Assembly: GCF_002754315.1 (NCBI RefSeq)
Contig: NZ_PEFE01000001.1
Span: 2,852,001-2,916,000 of the forward strand
DNA length: 64,000 nucleotides
Direction of reading: 5' to 3'
Origin: Flavobacterium sp. 11
Lineage (GTDB): Bacteria > Bacteroidota > Bacteroidia > Flavobacteriales > Flavobacteriaceae
Made by a program: the position numbers and the translations under genes. The notes beneath the pieces are model-generated. The model was not told the DNA's origin. It made no database searches and was given only the letters and a program-made list of their open reading frames with translations. Position 1 is the first letter of the stretch, and each line of letters begins with the position of its first letter. This document shows, one piece after another, positions 46,223 to 55,748 of this stretch.

Positions 46223-47116
46223 TTAAATATCACAAATTGCAATAGCCTGCTTCAATGAAGCTAGTTTGTTCGGGTTTTTAGGAATAAATTCTTGTCCTAC
46301 AAAACCTTTGAAACCAGTTTTTGCAATAGCTTTCATTATTGCTTCGTAATTTAATTCCTGTGTATTATCAATTTCATTTCGTCCGGGAACTCCGGCTGTA
46401 TGAAAATGTGCAATATATTGATGGTTGTCTCTTATGTTTCTAATCACATCACCTTCATCAATTTGCATGTGATAAATATCATAAAGAAGTTTAAAGTTTT
46501 CTGAGTTTAAACGTTTTGCTAATTCAACTCCCCATGATGTTCTGTCACATTGGTAATCTTTATGGTCAATTTTGCTGTTTAACAATTCCATCACTAAAAT
46601 CACATTATGCTTTTCAGCCAATGGAATTAGTTTTTGTAAACCAAGAACACAATTATTCCAACCTTCTTCATCTGTTTTTCCTCTTCGGCTTCCGCTAAAG
46701 CAAATTAGATTTTTATAACCGGCTTTAGCCACCAGCGGAATCATTTCGGTATAATTCTTTATAAGTGTTTCATGAAATTTAATATCATTGAAACCATCCA
46801 CTAAATTAATCTCAGCACCGTTGCACATTGTAGAAACTAAATCATATTTTTTCAATGTTGGCCAAGAGGAAGGTCCTACTAAATCAATACCGGTAATTCC
46901 AATTTTCTTAGCCTCAATGCAAAGTGTATCCAAATCAAGACTGTCAAAACACCAACGAGAAACAGAGTGATTTATATTTCCTTTCAACATACCCAATTGT
47001 GTTTCTGTATTATTCATTGGCATAGCCAAAGCAGAAAATCCAGAAGGAATTCCTATAGCCGCTGTTCCGGCAAGTATTCCTTTTATAGCAGATCTCCTAT
47101 TTAAATTAGTGCTCAT
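46223..47116 (-). CDS. Exported hydroxypyruvate isomerase-like TIM-barrel protein
   Basis: 297 residues. TAT-type signal (LNRRSAIKGILAGTAAIGIP). Barrel with LVMELLNSKIDHKDYQCD, LLYDIYHMQIDEGD, HFHTAGVPGRNE and VGQEFIP, the metal-binding pattern of hydroxypyruvate isomerase-like enzymes. True substrate is probably an oxidised sugar. It starts 10 bp after the transporter gene. Confidence 0.85.
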   Translation of the reverse strand: MSTNLNRRSAIKGILAGTAAIGIPSGFSALAMPMNNTETQLGMLKGNINHSVSRWCFDSLDLDTLCIEAKKIGITGIDLVGPSSWPTLKKYDLVSTMCNGAEINLVDGFNDIKFHETLIKNYTEMIPLVAKAGYKNLICFSGSRRGKTDEEGWNNCVLGLQKLIPLAEKHNVILVMELLNSKIDHKDYQCDRTSWGVELAKRLNSENFKLLYDIYHMQIDEGDVIRNIRDNHQYIAHFHTAGVPGRNEIDNTQELNYEAIMKAIAKTGFKGFVGQEFIPKNPNKLASLKQAIAICDI

Positions 47117-47126
47117 TTTTTATTTT

Positions 47127-48365
47127 TTATACAGCAGAAGATGTTTCTTCGACTTTGTTTTTTTCATTGAATAAAAGTGCAAAAAGAAGGAATACTGCCA
47201 AAGCAATTCCGGCAGGAATTATCCAAACCATTTCCCAATTTATAGCGCCGTCTAACATTTTATAATTGTCCGTTATCCAACCAGCAACTGCAAAACCAAT
47301 CAACATACCAACTCCGTATGTAGCTAGCGTAATTAGACCTTGAGCGGCACTTTTATATTTTTCTCCTGCTTTTGAATTGGTGTAAATTTGACCAGAAACA
47401 AAAAAGAAATCATAGCAAATACCGTGCAAAGCAATACCTATAATAAGCATAAAACTTAAATCATCTCCATTACCATAAGCGAATAAAACGTAACGAATTG
47501 CCCACGCTAACATTCCAACCAAGATTGTTTTCTTGAAGCCAAAACGGGTAAAAAATACAGGAATCAATAATAAAAATAAAGCTTCAGATATTTGACCGAT
47601 TGCCATTTTTCCAGTAGGATTTTCAACTCCTGCTTCTGTCAAAAATGGATGTGCATTTTGGTAATAAAACGCAAGAGGAATACAAATAAGAATTGATGAG
47701 ATAAAAAAGATGGCGAAGTTTTTATCCTTCAATAACTTTAAAGCATCAAGACCAATAATATCTCCTATTTTTATTTTTTCGTCACTTACTTTTGGTGGTG
47801 TTTTTGGTAAAGAAAAACTAAATATACCTAAAACTAAAGCTGCGATTCCTGCTAAAAGGAACGTATTTTTAAGCATTCCTTCAGAAATTGCTTCTGCAGC
47901 ATCCCAATGGAAAACAAAACTAATAGACAATCCTGCTAAAATCCAACCAATTGTTCCCCAAACTCTAATGTTTGCAAACTCTTTCTCTGGATCTTTCATT
48001 TGATTGAAAGAAACTGAATTTACTAATGCTAATGTTGGCATGTATAAAATCATGTAACTAAGAACGTAAGTATAAAACATTCCAACCTCTTCTGACTGAT
48101 ACATTTGATACATTAAAAATGCTCCAATAAGATGAAGTATTCCTAAAATTTTCTCAGCATTAAAATATCGGTCAGCGATTAACCCTATAATAAAAGGTGC
48201 AATAATAGCGCCCCATGATTGTGTAGAAAAAATTGCGGCAGTTTCTGATCCAGATGCTTTTAGATTATTCCCCAGAAACGTACCAAGGGTTACAAACCAT
48301 GCTCCCCAGATAAAAAATTCTAGGAACATCATTATGGATAATTTAATTCGGATGGTGCTATTCAT
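47127..48365 (-). CDS. MFS transporter of the nucleoside/H+ symporter (NupG-like) type
   Basis: 412 residues with 12 membrane helices. The start MMFLEFFIWGAWFVTLGTFL and the following GLIADRYFNAEKIL are typical of the NHS family. In this operon it more likely imports a keto-sugar or its product from the periplasm to the cytoplasmic enzymes than a nucleoside. Confidence 0.85.
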   Translation of the reverse strand: MNSTIRIKLSIMMFLEFFIWGAWFVTLGTFLGNNLKASGSETAAIFSTQSWGAIIAPFIIGLIADRYFNAEKILGILHLIGAFLMYQMYQSEEVGMFYTYVLSYMILYMPTLALVNSVSFNQMKDPEKEFANIRVWGTIGWILAGLSISFVFHWDAAEAISEGMLKNTFLLAGIAALVLGIFSFSLPKTPPKVSDEKIKIGDIIGLDALKLLKDKNFAIFFISSILICIPLAFYYQNAHPFLTEAGVENPTGKMAIGQISEALFLLLIPVFFTRFGFKKTILVGMLAWAIRYVLFAYGNGDDLSFMLIIGIALHGICYDFFFVSGQIYTNSKAGEKYKSAAQGLITLATYGVGMLIGFAVAGWITDNYKMLDGAINWEMVWIIPAGIALAVFLLFALLFNEKNKVEETSSAV

Positions 48366-48434
48366 TGGTATTTTGGTTTTATTTTTTGGTTTTGGTTAAT
48401 TAGCAGTAATTTATTTTTAATATTTTATTCTCAA

Positions 48435-49172
48435 TTACATACCGGCTTCACATCCAGTTGTAATTTTCATAGAATTCCATTCTTTAATCTGAATGTTTCT
48501 GAACCACACATTATCTCCGTGATCTTGTAATGCAATTTTTCCTTTTTTGAATGCAGCAAAACCTGGCCAAGTAGCAAATTTACTACCTGCTACCAATGTT
48601 TTAAAGTTGGCATCCCAAAGTGTAGTTTCAACTACTTTTACACCATTCAATAACATTGTCAGTTTTCCGAATTTACATACAAGGTCAACAGAATTCCATT
48701 CTCCAACTGGTTTAACAGGCTCAGAAGTACTTTTTATTAAATCATACAAATCTCCTGATCTGTGTTTTTCAATTTTTCCGTCAGGGTGACCGTCATTGTC
48801 CAATACTTGCATTTCCAATCCAGTTTCGTAAGTATTTTTGAATTTTGTCAAATCTTCGTTTACAAAGAAAATAATACCACTGTTTGCATTTGCTGCTACT
48901 TTCCATTCTAATTTTAAATGAAAATTCTCGTATTCTATATCTGTTACAAGATCGCCTCCTTGACCATTTTTGGCAGCGGTAGGGTCAAAATGCAATACAC
49001 CATCTTCAACTTTCCAACCAGAACCAGCAGTTTTTTTTCCATAAGTATGCCATCCTGTTGTTGATTGTCCATCAAATATTGATTTAAATCCTTTTGCTAT
49101 TGGTGCTTGTTGTGCATTTGCTGTTTGAATCATTATCATAACAATTAATGAAGTACAAATATTTTTAATCAT
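48435..49172 (-). CDS. DUF1080 (3-keto-disaccharide hydrolase) family protein, secreted
   Basis: 245 residues with Sec signal (IMIQTANAQQ). Concanavalin-like jelly roll: FKSIFDGQSTTGWHTYG, then WKVEDGVLHFD and FHLKLEWKVAANANSGIIF. Members cleave glycosidic bonds after oxidation of C3 of the sugar. It therefore acts on the product of the GMC dehydrogenase encoded further up the same operon. Confidence 0.9.
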   Translation of the reverse strand: MIKNICTSLIVMIMIQTANAQQAPIAKGFKSIFDGQSTTGWHTYGKKTAGSGWKVEDGVLHFDPTAAKNGQGGDLVTDIEYENFHLKLEWKVAANANSGIIFFVNEDLTKFKNTYETGLEMQVLDNDGHPDGKIEKHRSGDLYDLIKSTSEPVKPVGEWNSVDLVCKFGKLTMLLNGVKVVETTLWDANFKTLVAGSKFATWPGFAAFKKGKIALQDHGDNVWFRNIQIKEWNSMKITTGCEAGM

Positions 49173-49204
49173 TTTTAAATTTTTGAATTAATAATTAATC
49201 TTGT

Positions 49205-50662
49205 TTATAAAGTTAAAGCTTTCCAACCTTGGCGATAATCACGTTTTACAAATTGATTAACTTCATCAAAGTTGGTAATTTTCATAGCATCATTATCCCA
49301 TAATAATTTTGCGGAACGTCCTGGATACACTTCTTCTCCAAGCTCTTCTCTCATCACATCATACCCTCTGATAGCAAGATTTGCCATCAATAAAGCTTCT
49401 GTTAGAGGACCTGCAATTTCAAAAGGAGAACTTAATTCTTTTTTTCCATAACCTGCAATTGCAGCTTCAACCCATTGTTTGTAGTGCCCATCGGCACCAT
49501 CTTTTACTCTGGCATATTTTTGAGCTACTTTTAAATTTTCATTTTTACTAAGAGGAAGTAAACGAGGATTTAAACCGTACGTATCACACATCATTTTTCC
49601 TTTTGTACCAGTAAATAATGTTCCATTTCCACCGTCTCCAAAAATTTCATTCGGACCTAGTTCAGTAGGTCTTTCAGGTTGGATTCCTCCATCCATCCAG
49701 TGTACCGCTATGTCACCATTTGTTTTTTCAGTTTTTGGAAAGGTTAATGTAACGTGACTTGAAGGAGGACAACTCTCTGGGAAATACCCTCTTTGAAATT
49801 CATCTACATAAACAGAACCAACACTGCATTGAACATCTTTAGCATATTTTAAGTTCAATACACTAAAAGGGGCTTCCAATAAATGGCATCCCATATCTCC
49901 TAATGCTCCTGTTCCGTAATCCCACCAACCGCGCCAGTTGAACGGCACTAATTTATTTACATACTCTTTGTGAGGAGCTGTACCCAACCATAAATCCCAA
50001 TCTAATTCTTTTGGAATATCCGCTTTATTGGCAGACCAAGGAATACCTTGAGGCCAAACCGGACGGTCTGTCCAAGCATGAATAGTGTGAACATCACCAA
50101 TTAAACCAGCTTCATACCATTCTTTCATTATTCTGGTTCCATCATTTGAGGAACCTTGATTTCCCATTTGGGTAACCACTTTATATTTTTTGGCAGCTTG
50201 GGTCAAAATACGAGCTTCATAAATATCATGAGCCATAGGTTTTTGAACATATACATGTTTCCCTAATTGCATAGCCGCAAGCGCTTGAATAGCATGATTA
50301 TGATCTGGAGTAGAAACTGAAACTGCATCGAAATTTTTATGTTCTTTGTCTAACATTTCGCGCCAATCTTTATAAAATTTAGCTTTAGGAAATGCATTTA
50401 CACTTGCAGCGGCTCTTCTGGTATCTACATCACATAAAAATGAAATATCAGCTTTTCCACTGCTGGCAAACATAGCAATATCAGATTTTCCTTTTCCACC
50501 AACACCAATACTGGCTATTGATAAACGATCACTTGGTGCTACGAATCCTCTTCCTAAAACATGACGAGGAACAATCATAAAGGCTGCTGCCGCTATAGCT
50601 GTTGTTTTTATGAAATCACGACGGTTGTTTGTGATTTTATTCTCTTCTTCTTTTTGTTTCAT
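49205..50662 (-). CDS. Exported Gfo/Idh/MocA-family oxidoreductase
   Basis: 485 residues. TAT signal with NNRRDFIKTTAIAAAAFMIVP, so it is exported folded with bound NAD(P). Rossmann start IASIGVGGKGKSD and the catalytic VQKPMAHD. Long C-terminal beta-sheet domain with WWDYGTGALGDMGCHLLE. Periplasmic members can act by redox cycling on a tightly bound cofactor. Likely works on the 3-keto sugar or its glycoside. Confidence 0.9.
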   Translation of the reverse strand: MKQKEEENKITNNRRDFIKTTAIAAAAFMIVPRHVLGRGFVAPSDRLSIASIGVGGKGKSDIAMFASSGKADISFLCDVDTRRAAASVNAFPKAKFYKDWREMLDKEHKNFDAVSVSTPDHNHAIQALAAMQLGKHVYVQKPMAHDIYEARILTQAAKKYKVVTQMGNQGSSNDGTRIMKEWYEAGLIGDVHTIHAWTDRPVWPQGIPWSANKADIPKELDWDLWLGTAPHKEYVNKLVPFNWRGWWDYGTGALGDMGCHLLEAPFSVLNLKYAKDVQCSVGSVYVDEFQRGYFPESCPPSSHVTLTFPKTEKTNGDIAVHWMDGGIQPERPTELGPNEIFGDGGNGTLFTGTKGKMMCDTYGLNPRLLPLSKNENLKVAQKYARVKDGADGHYKQWVEAAIAGYGKKELSSPFEIAGPLTEALLMANLAIRGYDVMREELGEEVYPGRSAKLLWDNDAMKITNFDEVNQFVKRDYRQGWKALTL

Positions 50663-50713
50663 TTATTTTTAATACGGTTATAGTTAATAGTAATAAAATA
50701 GCTTAATAAATGA

Positions 50714-50759
50714 AGTGCTTTTCAATATTCTAAAGTTATTTAGAATACTGAAAAGCACC
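50714..50759 (-). other. Long intercistronic hairpin between cytochrome c and Gfo/Idh genes
   Basis: GGTGCTTTTCAGTATTCTAAA pairs over about 20 bp with its complement, one mismatch, small loop. On the minus strand it follows the cytochrome gene by 8 nt. The trailing sequence is only moderately T-rich, so it may be a partial terminator or an RNA-processing/stability element dividing the operon into two halves of five genes. Confidence 0.65.
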
Positions 50760-50766
50760 TTTGGAA

Positions 50767-51147
50767 TTATTTTTTTAAGGATAAAATATATTTAGCCATT
50801 GATTTTGCATCATCCTTTTTAAGAGATGTATGAGCGGCCATCGGTATAGTTCCCCAAACTCCAGAACCTCCTTTTATAATTTTACCGGATAAATAAGCAA
50901 CATTTTTTTCATTAGAAGGATATTTTTTTGCAATATCTAAATAGGAGGGACCTATAAGTTTTTTGTCTAATTTATGACATCCAACACAATCAGATTTTGC
51001 AATTAATTTTTCTCCATCAGATGTTTGAAAAATTGCGTTTGATTTTTTAGTGGCTTTAATATATTTTGTATCTAAATTATCATTAGAAAATGAGGTTAAG
51101 CTAATTAAAGCAACCCCAAAAAGCAAATATTTTAATTTCATTTTCAT
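50767..51147 (-). CDS. Periplasmic class I cytochrome c
   Basis: 126 residues with Sec signal (LISLTSFS). Heme site CVGCH (Cys54, Cys57, His58) and axial Met in IPMAAH (Met102). The probable electron acceptor of the GMC/subunit-3 dehydrogenase encoded in the same operon, passing electrons to the respiratory chain. Confidence 0.93.
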   Translation of the reverse strand: MKMKLKYLLFGVALISLTSFSNDNLDTKYIKATKKSNAIFQTSDGEKLIAKSDCVGCHKLDKKLIGPSYLDIAKKYPSNEKNVAYLSGKIIKGGSGVWGTIPMAAHTSLKKDDAKSMAKYILSLKK

Positions 51148-51160
51148 TTCTATTTAAGTT

Positions 51161-52213
51161 TTATAATCCTAAGTTTTTTCTGTTAAAAGCTTTATTTGTT
51201 TCTACCGCAGCAAAATCATCAAATGCTTTATCGGTAACTTTTATAATATGATTTTTTATAAATTCAGCACCTTCACGTGCTCCATCTTCTTGATTTTTAA
51301 TGCAACATTCCCATTCCATAACTGCCCAACCTTTGAAATCATATTGTGCCAGTTTGCTGAAAATAGTTTTAAAATCAATTTGACCATCCCCAGGAGAACG
51401 ATAACGTCCCGCACGATTTACCCAACTTTGATATCCACCAAAAGTTCCTTGTTTTCCTGTAGGGTTAAACTCGGCATCTTTCACGTGAAAAGCTTTAATC
51501 CTTTCGTGATAGAAATCAATATATTGAATGTAGTCTAACTGCTGCAATACAAAATGTGACGGATCGTAAAGTAAACAAGCTCTTGAATGGTTATTTACAG
51601 CCTTCAAAAACATTTCATAGGTTTCCCCATCAAATAAATCTTCTCCTGGATGAATTTCATAGCAAAGATCGATCCCATTTTGATCAAACTCATTTAAAAT
51701 TGGCAACCAACGTTTTGCTAATTCGGCAAAACCGTCTTCAACTAAGCCGGGAGGCCTTTGTGGCCAAGGGTGAAAATATTGCCAAAGCAAAGAACCACTA
51801 AAAGTTGCATGTGCATTTAAACCTAAATTTTGGGATGCTTTTGCAGCATATTTCAATTGTTGCACTGCCCATTCTTGTCTGGCTTTAGAATTACCATGCA
51901 CATTTACAGGGGCAAAAGCATCAAAAAAATCATCGTATGCAGGATGAACCGCAACTAATTGACCTTGTAAGTGAGTTGATAATTCTGTGATTTCTAATCC
52001 GTAAGAAGCAATTGTACCTTTAAGTTCTTCTGCATAGGTTTTACTTTCTGCAGCCTTTTGCAAATCAATGAATCGAGTATCTAATGTTGGCATTTGAATA
52101 CCTTTAAAACCTAAATCAGCAGCCCATTTACAAATTCCGTCTAAGGAATTAAAAGGAGCTTCATTACTGATAAATTGGGCTAAAAATACTGCGGGGCCTT
52201 GTATTGTTGTCAT
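51161..52213 (-). CDS. Cytoplasmic sugar phosphate isomerase/epimerase-like protein
   Basis: 350-residue TIM barrel with no export signal. Metal-binding pattern LCYEIHPGEDLFDG, CLLYDPSHFVLQQLDY, FHVKDAEFNP, GDGQIDFKTIF and VMEWECC. Pairs with the cytoplasmic Gfo/Idh 39 bp upstream; together they would process the imported keto sugar. Confidence 0.87.
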   Translation of the reverse strand: MTTIQGPAVFLAQFISNEAPFNSLDGICKWAADLGFKGIQMPTLDTRFIDLQKAAESKTYAEELKGTIASYGLEITELSTHLQGQLVAVHPAYDDFFDAFAPVNVHGNSKARQEWAVQQLKYAAKASQNLGLNAHATFSGSLLWQYFHPWPQRPPGLVEDGFAELAKRWLPILNEFDQNGIDLCYEIHPGEDLFDGETYEMFLKAVNNHSRACLLYDPSHFVLQQLDYIQYIDFYHERIKAFHVKDAEFNPTGKQGTFGGYQSWVNRAGRYRSPGDGQIDFKTIFSKLAQYDFKGWAVMEWECCIKNQEDGAREGAEFIKNHIIKVTDKAFDDFAAVETNKAFNRKNLGL

Positions 52214-52252
52214 ATTATATTTTGTCTAAAACTTTTATGAATTCCTATTTTA

Positions 52253-53416
52253 TTACAAAACGTAAGGAGTCCATTTTTTATCAGATTGTGATGATGCTAC
52301 TACGTTATCAATAAATGCCATTCCTCTTAATCCATCTTCAACAGAAGGAAAGTCTAACATTTCAGGCGTAGGCTCTATACCATCTAACTTACAACCAAGC
52401 GTTAAGGCAAAGTTGCGGTAAATATTAGCAAATGCTTCTAAATAACCTTCTGGATGCCCGCCAGGAGTACGACAATTATGGGTAGCAAATGAAGATAAAT
52501 GTGCTCCATAATTAGATCCCGCTCTTAAAATCTGCGCTGGTTCATCTAACCATCTAACCATTAAAGTATTTGGGTCGTGTTGGAACCATTCGATTCCACC
52601 TTTTTCTCCATAAACTCTAATTTTTAAAGCGTTTTCTTCGCCAGCAGCAACTTGAGATGCAATTAAAACTCCTTTTGCGCCATTGTCAAACTTCAACAAT
52701 ACAGCGCCATCATCATCCATAATACGGCCTTCAACAAGTGTGTTTAATTCTGCACAAACATCAGTAATTTTAGCTCCGGTAATATATTCCGCTAAATGTG
52801 ATGCATGAGTTCCAATGTCACCCATTACAGAACTTTTTCCTGATTTTTTAGGATCAGTTCTCCAAGCAGCTTGTGCATTTCCTTCTCTTTCTGATAGTTT
52901 ACTTAACCATCCTTGAGGATATTCTACCACGACTTTTCTAATCTTACCCAGTTTTCCCTCACTAACCATAGCTTTCGCTTGTTTAACCATTGGATAACCG
53001 GAGTAGGTATGTGTTAAACAAAGTATTAGTCCTGTCTCTTCTACTTTTTGTTTCAATAGTTTTGCTTCCTCCAATGAAAAAGTCATTGGTTTTTCAATTA
53101 CTACGTTGAAACCATGTTCCAAAGCCATCATAGCAGGTGCAAAATGTGCAAAATTTGGAGTAACAATAGTAACAAAATCGATTCTTTCGTCAGCAGGTAA
53201 TGCCGCTTCAGCTTTAATCATTTCGTCATACGTTAAATACGTTCTTGATTCCGGAAGAAACAAAGCTTTACCAGATGCTATTGCTGTTTCTGGGTTTATA
53301 CTTAAAGCTCCACAACTTAATTCAATTAGTCCATCCATATTGGCGGCTAAGCGGTGAATTGCACCTATAAAGGCATCTTGGCCACCACCGACCATACCCA
53401 TTCTTAATTTTCTCAT
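52253..53416 (-). CDS. Cytoplasmic Gfo/Idh/MocA-family oxidoreductase
   Basis: 387 residues, no signal. NAD(P) site GMVGGGQDAFIGAIH and catalytic EKPMTFSLEEA; GDIGTHASHLAEYITG in the C-terminal domain. Probably reduces the 3-keto sugar back to the free sugar with NAD(P)H, a known role for such enzymes in keto-glycoside routes. Starts 10 bp after the GMC gene. Confidence 0.88.
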   Translation of the reverse strand: MRKLRMGMVGGGQDAFIGAIHRLAANMDGLIELSCGALSINPETAIASGKALFLPESRTYLTYDEMIKAEAALPADERIDFVTIVTPNFAHFAPAMMALEHGFNVVIEKPMTFSLEEAKLLKQKVEETGLILCLTHTYSGYPMVKQAKAMVSEGKLGKIRKVVVEYPQGWLSKLSEREGNAQAAWRTDPKKSGKSSVMGDIGTHASHLAEYITGAKITDVCAELNTLVEGRIMDDDGAVLLKFDNGAKGVLIASQVAAGEENALKIRVYGEKGGIEWFQHDPNTLMVRWLDEPAQILRAGSNYGAHLSSFATHNCRTPGGHPEGYLEAFANIYRNFALTLGCKLDGIEPTPEMLDFPSVEDGLRGMAFIDNVVASSQSDKKWTPYVL

Positions 53417-53426
53417 AATGATGAAC

Positions 53427-55130
53427 CTAAATATTTCCTTTTTTTAATTCTTTTACTGCATAATCACAAGCACGTGCCGTTAAAGCCATAAATGTTAATG
53501 ATGGATTTTGACAAGCGATAGAAGGCATACAAGAACCATCGGTAACAAATACATTACTTACTTCATGCATTTGATTCCATTTATTTAAAACTGAATCTTT
53601 AGGGTCATTACCCATTCTTGCAGTACCCATTTCATGTATAGCCATTCCAGGATAACAATCGTTATCGTATGTTTTTACATTTTTGATTCCAGAAGCTTCG
53701 AGCATTTCAGCAGCATCATTCATCATGTCTTCACGCATTTTAGCTTCATTCTCTTTGTATTCGCAATCAATAGCTAAAACAGGTTGTCCCCATTTGTCTT
53801 TTTTGTTGTGATCGATATATACTTTGTTTTCATAATAAGGTAACATTTCTCCAAATCCACCTAATCCCATGCTCCAAGAATCTGCTGGTAAAGACATGGT
53901 ATCTTTGAAATCACCACCAAAAGCCAATTCAGCAACTTCTTTATGCCATAATCCTCTGCTAGCACCTCCTTGATAACCGAAACCTCTTAAATAATCACGT
54001 TTATCACCACCTACATTTTGGTATCTTGGAATATAAATACCATTTGCTCTTCTTCCGTACGTGTATTTATCTTCAAAACCTTCAGCAGTTCCTTCAGCAC
54101 CACAACGGAAATGATGATCCATTAAATTATGTCCCAATTGTCCACTAGCATTACCCATCCCATTTGGATGCGCTTCTGAAGTTGAATTCAATAAGATGAA
54201 TGTTGATCCTAAAGTTGAACCATTTACAAAAACAATTTTAGCATAAAACTCCATAGTTTCATTTGTTTCTGCATCAATTACCATTACACCTTTTGCCTTT
54301 TTTGTGTCTTTATCATAAATGATATGATTCACAATAGAGTAGGGTCTTACTGTTAATCTCTTTGTAGCCATAGCAGCAGGCAATGTAGATGATTGCGTGC
54401 TGAAATAAGCACCAAACGGGCAACCACGACTACATAAATTTCTATATTGACAACTTCCACGACCTTTATGAGGTACTGTTAAGTTAGCCGTACGACCAAT
54501 AGTTAAAATACGTGTTCTGTTATAATGCTTTTCTAATCTTTCCTTAACTGATTTTTCTACACAGTTTAAATCCATTGGAGGCAAAAATTTACCATCTGGT
54601 AAAAGAGGCCAATTTTCTGCTTGACCACTGATTCCTGCAAATTTCTCTACATAATCATACCATTTTGTAAGATCTTTATAACGGATAGGCCAGTCATTAC
54701 CATGACCATCTTTGGCATTATCTTCAAAATTATGGTCACTGAAACGGTAACTTTGACGACCCCACATTAAAGATTTTCCTCCCACATGAAATCCTCTGTA
54801 CCAGTCAAAACGTTTGTCTTCTGTATACGGGCATTCCAAGTCATTAACCCACCATTTTTCAGTAGCTTCATTATAGGGATAATCACGTGTTTGTACCGGA
54901 TGTGTTCTTTTTTGTTCTTCGGTAAGTTTACCGGCATGCTCAAATTCCCACGGAGCTTTCATTGCAGATTCATAATCTTTAACATGCTCAATGTTCATAC
55001 CGCGCTCTAACATTAAAACTTTTAAACCTTTTTCAGTAAGTTCTTTTGCTGCCCAACCACCACTAATTCCTGATCCTATTACAATAGCATCATATGTATT
55101 TTCCTCTTTTAAATTCGTATTTATATTCAC
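53427..55130 (-). CDS. GMC-family FAD oxidoreductase, probable catalytic subunit of glucoside 3-dehydrogenase
   Basis: 567 residues. FAD-binding AIVIGSGISGGWAAKEL (about 14-30) and the C-terminal catalytic region HEMGTARMG and NPSLTFMALTARA. A Cys-containing stretch around 226-239 (GSCQYRNLCSRGCPFGAYF) may hold an iron-sulfur cluster, as in FAD-dependent glucose dehydrogenases. No signal peptide; it is probably carried out by the TAT signal of the small subunit encoded upstream. With that subunit and the cytochrome c it forms the primary dehydrogenase of the operon. Confidence 0.88.
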   Translation of the reverse strand: MNINTNLKEENTYDAIVIGSGISGGWAAKELTEKGLKVLMLERGMNIEHVKDYESAMKAPWEFEHAGKLTEEQKRTHPVQTRDYPYNEATEKWWVNDLECPYTEDKRFDWYRGFHVGGKSLMWGRQSYRFSDHNFEDNAKDGHGNDWPIRYKDLTKWYDYVEKFAGISGQAENWPLLPDGKFLPPMDLNCVEKSVKERLEKHYNRTRILTIGRTANLTVPHKGRGSCQYRNLCSRGCPFGAYFSTQSSTLPAAMATKRLTVRPYSIVNHIIYDKDTKKAKGVMVIDAETNETMEFYAKIVFVNGSTLGSTFILLNSTSEAHPNGMGNASGQLGHNLMDHHFRCGAEGTAEGFEDKYTYGRRANGIYIPRYQNVGGDKRDYLRGFGYQGGASRGLWHKEVAELAFGGDFKDTMSLPADSWSMGLGGFGEMLPYYENKVYIDHNKKDKWGQPVLAIDCEYKENEAKMREDMMNDAAEMLEASGIKNVKTYDNDCYPGMAIHEMGTARMGNDPKDSVLNKWNQMHEVSNVFVTDGSCMPSIACQNPSLTFMALTARACDYAVKELKKGNI

Positions 55131-55184
55131 GTGTAGTATTTTTTATTTAATAAAATAGTTTAAGACAAAAGGTTCCAATAACAA

Positions 55185-55748
55185 TTAGTTGGTAGCCCAA
55201 CCTTTTTGTCCAGGTTTGTAATCAGCACTTCCATCGTATCTACCAGGAACAGGAAGGTATTCACGTGCTTGTGTACATCCTATTTCTGAAGAGTAATACC
55301 CCAGAAGAGTCAAATCTCTTGCAATCAAAAAGAAAGATGGTGCTTTTCCATTAGCAATTGTTTCATCTTTTAAAGCTCCCATCAATTTCTGACGTTCTTC
55401 AATAGACATAGCCAAGAAATCTTTATTGAAATCTTTCAAGCATTTTGCTTGCATTTCTTTCATTCCTGAAGCAAAAATCTCTTGCATTTGTGCTGGATAA
55501 CAATCTCTAATCATCATAGGAATAAAAGCGCCAAGTCCTGCTGCTTTAGCTCCTGGTGAAGATGCTGTCGTCGGTATAATTATATCGGCAAATTCAGCTA
55601 AAACCTCCTCATCCGAAGCGGAAAAAAATACTCGATTTTTTTCTTTTTCAGGCAAAGTAAAACTTTCAAATAAAACGCCCATAGTAGTTGCTGAGATTGC
55701 GCTTCCCATCAAAAACGCAACGCTTTTAAGTGCTTCTCTTCTATTCAT
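55185..55748 (-). CDS. Gluconate 2-dehydrogenase subunit 3-family protein (small subunit of the GMC dehydrogenase)
   Basis: 187 residues. N-terminal TAT signal MNRREALKSVAFLMGSAI. The subunit-3 family chaperones and co-exports a GMC partner; conserved parts are FADIIIPTTASSPGAKAAG and FFLIARDLTLLGYYSSEIGC. First gene of the ten-gene operon, 54 bp before the GMC gene. Confidence 0.88.
   Translation of the reverse strand: MNRREALKSVAFLMGSAISATTMGVLFESFTLPEKEKNRVFFSASDEEVLAEFADIIIPTTASSPGAKAAGLGAFIPMMIRDCYPAQMQEIFASGMKEMQAKCLKDFNKDFLAMSIEERQKLMGALKDETIANGKAPSFFLIARDLTLLGYYSSEIGCTQAREYLPVPGRYDGSADYKPGQKGWATN

Noticed and set aside
45328..53416. Inositol catabolism operon
   Set aside because: Gfo/Idh and isomerase-like genes would fit, but there is no iolC, iolD or iolJ type gene, and DUF1080, GMC plus subunit 3 and cytochrome c point to glucoside 3-oxidation.
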